From HR10 sp964615335 (lineage in GTDB: Bacteria; Acidobacteriota; Blastocatellia; HR10), in assembly GCA_964615335.1 (NCBI GenBank), contig CAZTMT010000002.1, forward strand, positions 124,001-188,000: 64,000 nucleotides of DNA. Reading direction: 5' to 3'. This document shows positions 18,528 through 27,371 of the stretch, piece by piece. Every line of letters begins with the position of its first letter. The first letter of the stretch is position 1. A program made the position numbers and the translations under genes. The notes under the pieces are model-generated. The model was not told the origin of the DNA, did not search any database, and worked only from the letters and a program-made list of their open reading frames with translations.

Positions 18528-19904
18528 TCATCTCCGCTTGTGGCACCCAGCGCGAAAGAGCCGATAGGCCGGATAGCTGAGAGCGATTCCCCAGGCAGCT
18601 CGGCGAGCATTCATGGGATCGCTGAAGACCGCTCCAATTAAAAACACAAGCGACCCAACGAGGGCGATCAGCGGCGTCCAGGGATACCCCCAGGTTCGGA
18701 AGGGGCGTGGATGCGCGGGCTCGCGCCATCGCAAGACGAAAAGGGAGAGGAATCCAGAGGCATAAACCACTGCATAAAAGAACGAGGCCAAGGCGATAAG
18801 CTGCTCGAAAGTTCCCGTCACGATGAGGAGCATCCCCACGAGCGCACTGAGCGCAAGCGCGATATGGGGCGTTCCGCCGGCATTCACCTCAGCCATGCGA
18901 ACGGGTAATAATCCATCGCGACTCAACGCGAAGAGAATGCGCGTCGCCAGAAGGAGGACGGCATTGAGAATGCTCAGAAGCGACAGAAGCGAAAGAATTG
19001 TGATCAGGCGCTCTCCTTGGGAGCCGAAGATCACGGCGGCGGCTTCGCCGGCCGGAAAGGAAGAGGCTGCAAGCTGCGAGAGGGGAAGCACAGAGAACAA
19101 CGCCCCATTCATGAGCAAATAGATGCCGATCGTACAGAGCACCCCGCCCAAAGCGGCGCGGGGAAGGTTTCGTGCGGGATCCCGGTCCTCCTCGACGAAG
19201 TAGATCGCGCTATACCATCCGTCGTAAGTCACGATCACCGCCTGAAGAGCCAGAATCAGGCTCCCCCACGATGGTCCGAGAGGGCGCGCGAAACCTTCAG
19301 GATTTGCTTCCCTCACGACCTCGCTCGGAGCCTGCTGCTCGCCCAGAGCGAAGCACGCTCCGATGAGAAGAAGAAACGCCAGGGCCTTGATCCCGCTCGT
19401 CCACTCCTGAACCCGACTCCCGGTGCGAATCCCCCGCATTTGCACTCCGACGAAGAGCAAAAGCACTCCCCCGGCGATCCACAGCACTTGCCCTCGGAAG
19501 AGGGGAGCGAGGGCGGCGGCGAACTCCCCGATTCCGACGGCCAGATAGGCCACTGCAGCGCATTGCGCGATGAAGTCGCACCAGCCGACGGCGAATCCCC
19601 CGTAATCCCCGAAGGCGCGACGCGCGTACACGTACCATCCGCCCGCCCGAGGCCAACTCGTTCCCAGCTCGCACACCGAGAGAACTCCCAGGAGGGCATA
19701 CACCCCTCCGATCCCCCACACGAGCAGAATGAGTCCGGGATCGCCCAGATGCGCGGCCACCATTCCCGGCGTGCGCAGGATACCGACACCGATCGTCCCT
19801 CCCACGGTCACGGCGATCCCAAACCCGACGCCGAGAACCCGAAGGAGCGTCCCGCGCGGCCTCACCTTCTCGCCCCCTCTTCCGGCACCCCCCTCCTCTG
19901 CCAT
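18528..19904 (-). CDS. APC-family amino acid permease
   Basis: 458 aa with 12 hydrophobic segments. TVGGTIGVGILRTPGMVAAHLG is the TM1 binding stretch, and SWPRAGGWYVYARRAFGDYGGF and TYDGWYSAIYFVEEDRDP are further APC marks. It is clearly different from the permease at 3950. The start has GGGGGGA upstream and lies 15 bp after the M28 peptidase stop, so it probably imports amino acids released by that peptidase. It precedes panB by 182 bp; one speculation is import of a pantothenate precursor. Confidence 0.88.
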   Translation of the reverse strand: MAEEGGAGRGGEKVRPRGTLLRVLGVGFGIAVTVGGTIGVGILRTPGMVAAHLGDPGLILLVWGIGGVYALLGVLSVCELGTSWPRAGGWYVYARRAFGDYGGFAVGWCDFIAQCAAVAYLAVGIGEFAAALAPLFRGQVLWIAGGVLLLFVGVQMRGIRTGSRVQEWTSGIKALAFLLLIGACFALGEQQAPSEVVREANPEGFARPLGPSWGSLILALQAVIVTYDGWYSAIYFVEEDRDPARNLPRAALGGVLCTIGIYLLMNGALFSVLPLSQLAASSFPAGEAAAVIFGSQGERLITILSLLSLLSILNAVLLLATRILFALSRDGLLPVRMAEVNAGGTPHIALALSALVGMLLIVTGTFEQLIALASFFYAVVYASGFLSLFVLRWREPAHPRPFRTWGYPWTPLIALVGSLVFLIGAVFSDPMNARRAAWGIALSYPAYRLFRAGCHKRR

Positions 19905-19919
19905 GTTCCCCCCGATATG

Positions 19920-22151
19920 TCACCAACCCAAAGAGGCCGAAGTCTTCCCCGAGGGACGTTTCCTCAAAGCCTCCACCTCCTGGACGAGCGCGCGAAGCAG
20001 GGCGGTATTTCTCGCCACGGCTTCCTGTAAAAGGCGCACCTGCTCCTGAGCTCCCTGGAGATCTCGCCGCTCCAGGGTCTCAGTGATCCCGGGAAGCTCC
20101 AAAGAGGCATACGTGTATCGCGTCCCGTAGATGAGATGTTTGAACCACGGGCGGCCGGGAAGACCGGCCGGATGCGTCCAATTCCGCTCGACCTGACAGA
20201 GCTGACGGTTGACGCGCGCGCACCACTCTCGGGGAGCATTCGGCAAAGCCCACGCTCGCGTCCGCTGCCACCGCTCGGCCACGGCGCGAAACTCTCCAAT
20301 GCGCTCCAAAAGAGGTGACCAGTTCACTCCGAGCGCGCCGTGCGCTCTTCGGGTCTGTTCGACGAAGTGGCGAAGCTGATCGGCATACATCACGAAATCG
20401 AAGGGCAGAATGTCGGCATTGGCCAACCGCAGGGCCATAGCTCCCCACAACTGAACCATGAGCCGATGGTACCGATAGCCGGGATCACCGAAGCGATTCA
20501 TCCAGTAGAAGCCATCGTACATCGAATGGTAGACTCCATAGGGGCCGGTGAAACTGAGATCACTCACGGGCACACCCAGATGGTTCAAAAAGACCGTGTG
20601 ATCGGATCCGCTCCCAATCCGCATATTGACCAGGTGAGTCCCCCGGGGACGTCCGGTGCGTTCGGAGAGGCGCCAGGCGTGCAGCAGCGTTCGTCCCGAA
20701 GGATCCCGGAGCGTGCGCGCCAGGGAGAGCACAAGAGGAGCGAGCGAGGGAACAGCCGCGACCTGCAGATGGGGTCCGGACACAGCGGAATCCACATTGA
20801 TGTAAGCGACGACCTTGTTCCGCACCTCGTCCGCGAACTGTTCCCCCCACTCCGTGGAACCTGTCAAAGCGACCTCTTCGCCATCCCAACTGCACAGGAC
20901 GATCGTGCGTCGGGGGCGCATCCCCTGCCTCTTCAACTCTCCCAGAGCCCGCGCCAGCTCCATCATCGCCGCCGTTCCACTGGAAGGATCCACGCCGCCG
21001 AATTCCCAGGCATCCCGGTGATTGCCCAGCACAATCCATTCATCCGGGAATTCGGCTCCTCGAATTCGTCCTTCGACGACATAGATGGGCTTGATGTCGG
21101 TCTCCATCTGGACGCGCACGCGGACGCGCACAGCCTGCCCTCCCAGTCGGTAGGTGAGCGGGAGTCCTCCCTGCCAAGACTTCGGCGCGCGAGGACCATC
21201 GAGATTTTCCAAAAGAGGCCGGGCGTCCCGCCAGGACAAGGGCACAGCGATGATCCGGGGCACGGAGATCGCCTGCTCCATGGGGATGCGTTGAGCCCCA
21301 GGGATCGAAGCCCATCCCGGCGTCAACGGATCTCCGGGGATCAAAAAATCATACGTGATCGCCCCGCGCTGAATATGGCTCTCCGGCCCCCAGGGCCCCT
21401 TCGGGAAGACCTCTCCTTGCACATAGCCGTCTTCGGCCGGATCCGAATAGATGAGAATCGCCGCCGCTCCTTCTCGCTCGGCCGTGTAGGCCTTGAATCC
21501 CCGATAGCTGTAAGGACGGGAATATCGCACCAGGACGATCTTCCCCCTCACGTCCAAACCCTGTTTCCGCAAAAGCTCATAATCTTCGGGATTGCCGCTG
21601 TGCGCGTAGATGAGCGGCGCTGTCACCTCGCCAGAAGCGGAGAGCGCCAGATAGGCTCCTCGCACGCGCGGATTCCAGGTGTCGGGATCTTCCGGATAAG
21701 GATCCTCGTGCAGGCTCGCTCGAAAGAATTTCGGATGAACCATCTCGACGACGACGTCGCGCGGAGAGGAGATCAAAACGTCATAGCGATGGAGCGTGAC
21801 GTCCTCCCATCCATACTCTCTCCACTTCTCCGCGATGTAGTGAGCCAGTTCGTTGTTGCGCTCCGATCCCGCCGGATGAGGCTCTGCTGTGAACAGGCGA
21901 TGCTGTCGGCGCAGCTCCTCCACAGAGGGAAGCCCGTGGAAGTACCTTTCGATCTCCCGCTGTCTGCGAGCGCTCTCCCGCGAGAACCCCTCCAGGGGCT
22001 CTTCGCCAGGACCAGCAGGGTTCCCCAGGAAGAAGACGAACACAAAAATCAAGACGATCCCTCCCTGAACTTTCCGGTGCTCCCTCTTGGAGAAGCGGCA
22101 AGGATTTCCAGGCAGTCGCCCGAGAGATCGTGCTTCTCTGTACCTTTCCAC
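19920..22151 (-). CDS. M28-family metallopeptidase, glutamate carboxypeptidase II type
   Basis: 743 aa, matching NAALADase/PSMA length. A signal-like hydrophobic stretch lies at about residues 31-48. A protease-associated insert is followed by the catalytic domain, with co-catalytic zinc ligands in LGNHRDAWEFGGVDPSSG, CSWDGEEVALTG, NVDSAVSG and VYHSMYDGF. The C-terminal helical part matches the transferrin-receptor-like dimerisation domain. It starts at GTG with AGGAGG 9 bases before. The family removes C-terminal residues, often glutamate, from peptides outside the cytoplasm. It lies 15 bp upstream of the APC permease. Confidence 0.9.
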   Translation of the reverse strand: MERYREARSLGRLPGNPCRFSKREHRKVQGGIVLIFVFVFFLGNPAGPGEEPLEGFSRESARRQREIERYFHGLPSVEELRRQHRLFTAEPHPAGSERNNELAHYIAEKWREYGWEDVTLHRYDVLISSPRDVVVEMVHPKFFRASLHEDPYPEDPDTWNPRVRGAYLALSASGEVTAPLIYAHSGNPEDYELLRKQGLDVRGKIVLVRYSRPYSYRGFKAYTAEREGAAAILIYSDPAEDGYVQGEVFPKGPWGPESHIQRGAITYDFLIPGDPLTPGWASIPGAQRIPMEQAISVPRIIAVPLSWRDARPLLENLDGPRAPKSWQGGLPLTYRLGGQAVRVRVRVQMETDIKPIYVVEGRIRGAEFPDEWIVLGNHRDAWEFGGVDPSSGTAAMMELARALGELKRQGMRPRRTIVLCSWDGEEVALTGSTEWGEQFADEVRNKVVAYINVDSAVSGPHLQVAAVPSLAPLVLSLARTLRDPSGRTLLHAWRLSERTGRPRGTHLVNMRIGSGSDHTVFLNHLGVPVSDLSFTGPYGVYHSMYDGFYWMNRFGDPGYRYHRLMVQLWGAMALRLANADILPFDFVMYADQLRHFVEQTRRAHGALGVNWSPLLERIGEFRAVAERWQRTRAWALPNAPREWCARVNRQLCQVERNWTHPAGLPGRPWFKHLIYGTRYTYASLELPGITETLERRDLQGAQEQVRLLQEAVARNTALLRALVQEVEALRKRPSGKTSASLGW

Positions 22152-22178
22152 AAGCCCGTTCCTCCTCCTCGACGGATG

Positions 22179-24356
22179 TCAGATCTGCCTCCCACAGGAG
22201 TCTCGCTGAGGAAGTCCTCCGAGCACGGCCCGGACATCCACAGCCCACACGCCCTCCGCATAGGCGAAGATGGGATTCAGCTCGATCTCTTCGATCTCCG
22301 GATGGGCCAAGGCACATTCGGCCAGAGCGAGCAAAAGACCGATCAGCGCGCGCCGATCCACCGCCGGACGTCCTCGCGCTCCCTTCAGCAGCGGGGCCAG
22401 GCGCAGCTCTTCGAGCATGCCGTCCACTTCTTGGAAACTGAGAGGAAGGAGACGAAAAGTCACATCCCCGATGTGCTCGACGAGCACCCCTCCCATGCCC
22501 ACCATGAGGACAGGCCCGAACGTCTCATCGCGCTTCACTCCCGCGATCAGCTCGACGACAGGCGGAGGAAGCATCGGCGCCACAAGAACGCCGCGGAAAT
22601 CCGGGGCGAGCCCTTGCGACTTCGCGTACGCCGTCACCGCATTCGCGAGATGAGAGAAGGCCCTTTGGGCGTGCTCGGCATCCGGGACATTCAGAATCAC
22701 CCCACCGGCTTCGGTCTTATGAGAGAGCGCGGCCGATACGGCTTTCAGAGCCACCGGTCCGCCGATAGACCGAACGGCGGCGACGACCTCATGGGCCGAC
22801 GCACAAAACGTCGCCGGAACGAGCGGCACGCCATAGGCCGCCACCAACTCGCGCGCCTCCGTTTCCAGAAGCATGCGGCGCTCGTGCTGCCTGGTTCGAT
22901 CGAGCGCGCCCAGACGAACCCGGGGCTGAAGCTCCGGGGAAGAGGGTTCGCGCGAGGAGTCCGCACCCGCAGATTCCCGCAGGAATCGGGCGCGCTCAGA
23001 CAAAGCGGCCAGACAGCGACAGGCGACTTCCAGAGACTCGATGACGGGAATTCCGCCTTCGCTCAAGATTCTCAGCGGTTCACTGCGCGTCGCCGCATAG
23101 AGACTGTGAACGACAAGCGGCTTTCCCACCCGCCGGACCTCGGCGACGATCTCCCGAGCCGCGCGAACCTCCGACGCGACCAAGCCCTCGGCGAAGCGAA
23201 GGGCATACCCCCCGAATAATCCCGCCAGGAGAACGCCGCTCACCCGAGGGTCTCGCATCACGACATTCAGACAGGTCGCGAAAAGGCCTGGATTCGTATC
23301 CACGGGCCCTCCCACATCGATCGGATTCCCGACGGCGGCTTCGACTCCCAGGATCTCACGCACGCGCTCTTGTGTCTCCGCGGAGAGTTCAGCCAGAGGG
23401 AGACCATATTCGGAGAAGATGTCAGCCGCCAGAGCGGCATGCCCCCCTCCATCGGAGATGACGGCCACACCTCCGTCCTCTCTCATGGCGGGCTGAGTGA
23501 GGAGCGTCTCGGCGACGTGAAACAGCTCATCGCTGCGCGTCACCTCGATGATGCCGGCCTGTCGCAGAGCCGCGCGCCAGATGGCATACGAGCCGGCCAG
23601 AGCCCCTGTGTGAGAGAATGCGGCCGCCTGACCGGCTTTCGAGCGCCCTCCTTTCAGGAGCACGATCAGTTTGGTGCGCGCCACCTGACGCGCGCTTTCC
23701 CAAAAGAGACGCCCCTGCGCGACCCCTTCGACGTACATGAGGATTGCGGCCGTCCCCTCGTCGCGCCCGAGATACTCGAGGCATTCATGGAATCCAACGT
23801 CCGCTTCATTTCCCACGCCGATGCAGAGAGAGATCCCCAGCGACGAACGCCTCATCGCCTCCGTGATCACGGCCAGAGCCACGTTGCCCGATTGGACGAG
23901 CAGCGCCAGAGGGCCGGCGCGCACCTCGCGCATGCCGATCGCGTTCAGTCCAATGGAGAGGTTCAGAACGCCCGACGTATTCGGACCGAGCACGCGCACA
24001 CCTGTCCGGCGCACAAAGCGCGCAATCTCCTCCTGGAGAGATCGCCCCGATCCCGAGGCGAGAACAACCGCTCCCCGCACCCCTTCCCGGGCACATTCTT
24101 CGAGGAGAGAAGGGACGATCTCGGCGCGCGTGCAAATGACGGCCAGATCAATCTCCCCCTCCACCTCCGAGAGCGCGCGGGCCACGGGGAAGCCGAGCAC
24201 TTCCCCCCCTTTGGGATTCACCGGAAGGATGCGTCCCGCATAGCCGGATTCCTTCAAGGCCCGGACGATCTGATACCCCCGCTTCGTGGGATCCCGAGAA
24301 GCACCCACAACAGCGATGTGACGCGGCCTGAAGAGAAAATCCAGAGCCTCTGCCAT
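22179..24356 (-). CDS. ADP-forming acyl-CoA/acetyl-CoA synthetase, fused alpha-beta form
   Basis: 725 aa. It interconverts acyl-CoA + ADP + phosphate and acid + ATP. The N-terminal CoA-binding Rossmann domain has VVGASRDPTKRGYQI. The phosphohistidine is in AAFSHTGALAGS (around residue 245). The C-terminal ATP-grasp half has VALKAVSAALSHKTEAGGV and the IEEIELNPIFA Glu. The fused order matches bacterial and archaeal single-chain enzymes. The ATG has GAGAGGAG upstream. Neighbouring peptidase and permease genes suggest it captures energy from acyl-CoAs made in amino acid breakdown, but it could also act on acetate. Confidence 0.93.
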   Translation of the reverse strand: MAEALDFLFRPRHIAVVGASRDPTKRGYQIVRALKESGYAGRILPVNPKGGEVLGFPVARALSEVEGEIDLAVICTRAEIVPSLLEECAREGVRGAVVLASGSGRSLQEEIARFVRRTGVRVLGPNTSGVLNLSIGLNAIGMREVRAGPLALLVQSGNVALAVITEAMRRSSLGISLCIGVGNEADVGFHECLEYLGRDEGTAAILMYVEGVAQGRLFWESARQVARTKLIVLLKGGRSKAGQAAAFSHTGALAGSYAIWRAALRQAGIIEVTRSDELFHVAETLLTQPAMREDGGVAVISDGGGHAALAADIFSEYGLPLAELSAETQERVREILGVEAAVGNPIDVGGPVDTNPGLFATCLNVVMRDPRVSGVLLAGLFGGYALRFAEGLVASEVRAAREIVAEVRRVGKPLVVHSLYAATRSEPLRILSEGGIPVIESLEVACRCLAALSERARFLRESAGADSSREPSSPELQPRVRLGALDRTRQHERRMLLETEARELVAAYGVPLVPATFCASAHEVVAAVRSIGGPVALKAVSAALSHKTEAGGVILNVPDAEHAQRAFSHLANAVTAYAKSQGLAPDFRGVLVAPMLPPPVVELIAGVKRDETFGPVLMVGMGGVLVEHIGDVTFRLLPLSFQEVDGMLEELRLAPLLKGARGRPAVDRRALIGLLLALAECALAHPEIEEIELNPIFAYAEGVWAVDVRAVLGGLPQRDSCGRQI

Positions 24357-24422
24357 AGGCCGTCTCCTCTCGTCGGGCCATTTTCTCTCATCGCTGGGAG
24401 AGGCGCAATCCCGTCCGCGCCC

Positions 24423-25046
24423 TCACAACCGAAAGGAGAGCGGGCGCCGTCGGAACCATCCCGTCAGACTGAAGCGCTCGCGGCGCGTGGGCAAGACCTC
24501 ATGCTCCACCGTATCGCTGCGCAGGAGCACGAACGTTCCCTCTCGGGGCCACACATCCACTTCCCCTTGCGCCGGATCGTAGATCCGCAGCGCGCCTCCG
24601 TCGCTTTCGCTCCAGTCCGGATTCAGATAGAGGATGCAGGAGATCACACGCTCATCAGCCGTGCGGAACCGGTCCCGATGACGCCGATAGAAAGCTCCTG
24701 GAGGGAAAACGGCGTAGTGCGCTTCGAACTCCTGCAGTCCGAGAAACAGAGCCTCGTTCAAAGCCTTTCGCAAGCGCTCGATCTCTTCCCGGTAAGCCCG
24801 TTGAGCGGGCGTCGGGGCTATATCCTCCAGCCAGAGGATGAAATCCCCGCGAATATCCGGGCGGACCTGATAGTGCGGCCCGCGTCCCACACCAGCCACA
24901 TGAAACTTCCCGGCGCGCCATAAGGAGCGAGCTTCTTCCGCTAACGCGCGGACCAGCTCCGCAGGCCACCAGGTGTTCGTCACCACCCATCCCTGTTCGA
25001 CCAGAGGCTCGACGAGAATCGAGAGAGCCTTCTCGAACCCCCTCAT
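24423..25046 (-). CDS. 2-oxoglutarate/Fe(II)-dependent dioxygenase, prolyl-4-hydroxylase-like
   Basis: 207 aa. The iron triad is visible: His and Asp in YRRHRDRF, the distal His in DTVEHEVLP, and the 2-oxoglutarate-binding Arg in RRERFSLTGWF. The ILYLNPDW and GGALRIYD strands fit the double-stranded beta-helix. Relatives hydroxylate prolyl residues or free small molecules; the substrate is unknown. The ATG at 25046 is preferred: it follows AGGAGG (close, 2 nt) and lies about 12 nt after the predicted start from a TATAAT promoter. It heads the minus-strand run to panC. Confidence 0.85.
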   Translation of the reverse strand: MRGFEKALSILVEPLVEQGWVVTNTWWPAELVRALAEEARSLWRAGKFHVAGVGRGPHYQVRPDIRGDFILWLEDIAPTPAQRAYREEIERLRKALNEALFLGLQEFEAHYAVFPPGAFYRRHRDRFRTADERVISCILYLNPDWSESDGGALRIYDPAQGEVDVWPREGTFVLLRSDTVEHEVLPTRRERFSLTGWFRRRPLSFRL

Positions 25047-25064
25047 GGCCTCCTGGAACGCACT

Positions 25065-25092
25065 ATTATAAAGTAGCCGGATTCCTTGACAG
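25065..25092 (-). promoter_or_regulatory. Promoter of the 2OG-Fe(II) oxygenase gene
   Basis: A perfect TATAAT (25065-25070, read on the minus strand) lies 16 bp after CTGTCA (25087-25092). Transcription would start near 25058. The -35 box shares its bases with the opposite-strand TTGACA of the aminoacylase promoter. Confidence 0.6.
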
Positions 25093-25114
25093 AGGAGCCC
25101 AGGGGCTATAGGCT
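25086..25114 (+). promoter_or_regulatory. Promoter of the D-aminoacylase-like gene
   Basis: A perfect TTGACA (25086-25091) is followed 17 bp later by TAGGCT. Transcription would start at about 25121, only a few bases before the ATG at 25125, giving an almost leaderless message. Confidence 0.5.
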
Positions 25115-25124
25115 CCTCTCGGCT

Positions 25125-26657
25125 ATGGGGAATCGGACGATCGTGCGAAGCGTCTGGCCTCTTTTGCACTCCCTCGTGTTGCTGAGCCTGCTGGGGAGCG
25201 CTCTCTGGCCCTCACCGGCGCAAAATTCCTCCTGGGTCATCGTCGGAGCGACAGTAGTGGACGGAAGCGGTCGGCGCGGATTCTGGGCCAACGTGCGCAT
25301 CCAGGGGGATCGCATCGTCCGCATCGGACGCTTTGCGCCCTCTCCTCAAGACCGCGTGCTTCGCGCTCAGGGACTCGTTCTGGCGCCTGGCTTCATTGAT
25401 CTGCACAATCATTCGGATCGCGGGCTGGAGATGGATCCTGTGGCGACCAGCCAGATCGCCCAAGGCATCACGACGATCGCGCTCGGGCTGGACGGCGGCT
25501 CTCCGTGGCCGATCGCGGAGTACCTGGACAAACGGCGACAATACCCGGCGGCCGTCAACATTCTGCTTTTTGTCGGCCACGCTACGGTGCGGCAGCTCGT
25601 CATGGGCCGCCAGACGAACCGATCGGCTTCCGAGCAGGAGATCACGAAGATGGCGCAGCTTGTCGAGCAGGGCTTGCGCGAAGGCGCGTTCGGACTCTCA
25701 ACGGGACTGGAATACGACATCGGATATCCGAGCACGACCGAGGAGATCATCGCCCTGGCGCGCGTCGCCGCCCGCTTCGGAGGCCTCTACGTGAGCCATA
25801 TCCGCGACGAAGGCAATCGCATGCTCGAAGCTCTGGACGAAGCCTTACGCATCGGTCAGGAGGCCGGCATTCCGGTTCACATCTCCCACCTCAAGCTCGC
25901 GACGACAAGCGTGTGGGGGAGATCCCGGGACGTGGTCGCCCGAATCGAGAAGGCGCGCCGCCGCGGACTGGACGTCACCGCCGACGTCTACCCCTATGAC
26001 GCCTGGGCCTCGACGATCACCGTCCTTGTGCCCAACCGCCGACACGAGGATCCGGAATCCGTCGCCCGCGGATTGGAAGATGTCGGAGGAGCCGACCGCG
26101 TTCTCATCACGACCTGTCCCGCTCATCCCGAGTACGAAGGGAAGACGCTTCAGGAGATCGCCCGGGCGCGCCAAACGACACCCATTCACATCTACATGGA
26201 GATCGTGCGCGACGGCGGAGCGGGCGTCGTCTGCCGTTCCATGCAGGAATCGGACATCCGCACGTTCTATCGCCAGCCCTGGGTCATGGTCGCCAGCGAC
26301 GGCGGCATTGGCATGCGCCATCCGCGCGGGGCTGGAGCCTTCCCCCGCGTCCTGGCTCGCTACGTGCGGGAACAACGCCTTCTCACACTCGAAGAGAGCA
26401 TTCGAAAGATGACGGCCCTGCCTGCAACGCGCCTGGGATTGAAGGATCGCGGGATGATCCGCGAAGGATGGATCGCCGATCTGGTTCTCTTCGATCCCCG
26501 CCGCGTCCGAGACCGTTCGACCTTCCGCGAGCCGCACCTTTTGCCCGAGGGCATCGAATACGTCTTCGTCAACGGTCGCCTCGTCTGGGAGCGCGGACGC
26601 CCAACGGGCGAGCGCCCGGGCCGCATCCTGGTCCCCGCGCGGCACTCCGATCGGTGA
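25125..26657 (+). CDS. N-acyl-D-amino-acid deacylase-family amidohydrolase, exported
   Basis: 510 aa. A signal peptide at about residues 1-35 ends near SPAQNS, so it acts outside the cytoplasm. The amidohydrolase barrel has the metal motif FIDLHNHSD, FGLSTGLEY, the ligand YVSHIRDEG, PVHISHLKLA and a late SDGGIGMRHPRG Asp. It ends in the usual small beta domain with NGRLVWERGRP. D-aminoacylases and related enzymes hydrolyse N-acyl-D-amino acids, D-peptides or peptidoglycan fragments. The ATG at 25125 is used because upstream frame codons overlap the promoter. It is divergent from the 2OG oxygenase. Confidence 0.88.
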   Translation: MGNRTIVRSVWPLLHSLVLLSLLGSALWPSPAQNSSWVIVGATVVDGSGRRGFWANVRIQGDRIVRIGRFAPSPQDRVLRAQGLVLAPGFIDLHNHSDRGLEMDPVATSQIAQGITTIALGLDGGSPWPIAEYLDKRRQYPAAVNILLFVGHATVRQLVMGRQTNRSASEQEITKMAQLVEQGLREGAFGLSTGLEYDIGYPSTTEEIIALARVAARFGGLYVSHIRDEGNRMLEALDEALRIGQEAGIPVHISHLKLATTSVWGRSRDVVARIEKARRRGLDVTADVYPYDAWASTITVLVPNRRHEDPESVARGLEDVGGADRVLITTCPAHPEYEGKTLQEIARARQTTPIHIYMEIVRDGGAGVVCRSMQESDIRTFYRQPWVMVASDGGIGMRHPRGAGAFPRVLARYVREQRLLTLEESIRKMTALPATRLGLKDRGMIREGWIADLVLFDPRRVRDRSTFREPHLLPEGIEYVFVNGRLVWERGRPTGERPGRILVPARHSDR

Positions 26658-26686
26658 ACCTCGTCCTGCGGAGATCCCCTTCCGCG

Positions 26687-27187
26687 TCAACCTCCGTAGA
26701 AGATCTTCGGACCGAGGTCCTTCAACCAGAGGATGGCCTCGTCGGGCCTTCCTTCGGGCTCGCGTCGCACGCCCGCTTCAACGACTTCCCCGACGACCAC
26801 GGCATGATCTCCGCGCTCCAGAATGTCCACGACCCGGCACTCGACGAAGGCCGGAACAGCGTGGAGAAGGGGACTTCCGGTCACCCCCACCTGATATGGC
26901 TGCCCGCCAATTTGCTGCGCATCGCTCTCGACCGGTTTGAAAAACGTGTAGGCGATGTCCCCCTGATCTTTCCCGAGCATGTTCAGAGCGAAGCTCCCCG
27001 CGGATCGCAGCACGGCGTAGATGCGAGAATCCGTCTTCACGCCGACAACGACAAGAGGGGGCTCGAAAGAGGCTTGCGTCACCCAGTTGACCGTCGCAGC
27101 CGCCGTCCCTTCCGCGGAACGCGATGTCAGAACATAAAGCCCATACGGGATCATCCGCAATGCGGTCTTCCGTGCTCTCTCGTCCAT
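26687..27187 (-). CDS. Flavin reductase-like FMN-binding protein
   Basis: 166 aa, typical of the short-chain flavin reductase fold. The N-terminal IPYGLYVLTSRSAEGTAAA strand, the TVNWVTQASFEPPLVVVGV block and SFALNMLGKDQGD match the FMN site of the family. Members reduce free flavin for two-component monooxygenases or act as flavoredoxins; no monooxygenase partner is adjacent. GGGAGG precedes the ATG. The gene converges on the aminoacylase and is divergent from the large amidohydrolase. Confidence 0.88.
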   Translation of the reverse strand: MDERARKTALRMIPYGLYVLTSRSAEGTAAATVNWVTQASFEPPLVVVGVKTDSRIYAVLRSAGSFALNMLGKDQGDIAYTFFKPVESDAQQIGGQPYQVGVTGSPLLHAVPAFVECRVVDILERGDHAVVVGEVVEAGVRREPEGRPDEAILWLKDLGPKIFYGG

Positions 27188-27308
27188 CCTCGCCTCCCTA
27201 TCCGAGGTGATGAAGCGATAATCTTATCAAACGGCGCGAGGCCAATCCAAGGACGGACTGCGTGGAGCAGGATTCCGCTTTCCGCCAGCCTCTTCGGATC
27301 CCGCGAAT

Positions 27309-27337
27309 TTGACTCTTCTGCGCGCGCTTGATACTCT
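27309..27337 (+). promoter_or_regulatory. Candidate promoter of the propeller-amidohydrolase gene
   Basis: TTGACT and TACTCT are spaced by 17 bp. Transcription would start near 27344, about 28 nt before the ATG at 27372. Confidence 0.4.
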
Positions 27338-27371
27338 GAGAGCCCGAAATTCCTTCAAAGGAGGACGACAT

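Noticed and set aside
20340..23219. 959-codon open frame on the plus strand
   Set aside because: It lies opposite the well-supported M28 peptidase and acyl-CoA synthetase genes and has the composition of a G+C-driven shadow.
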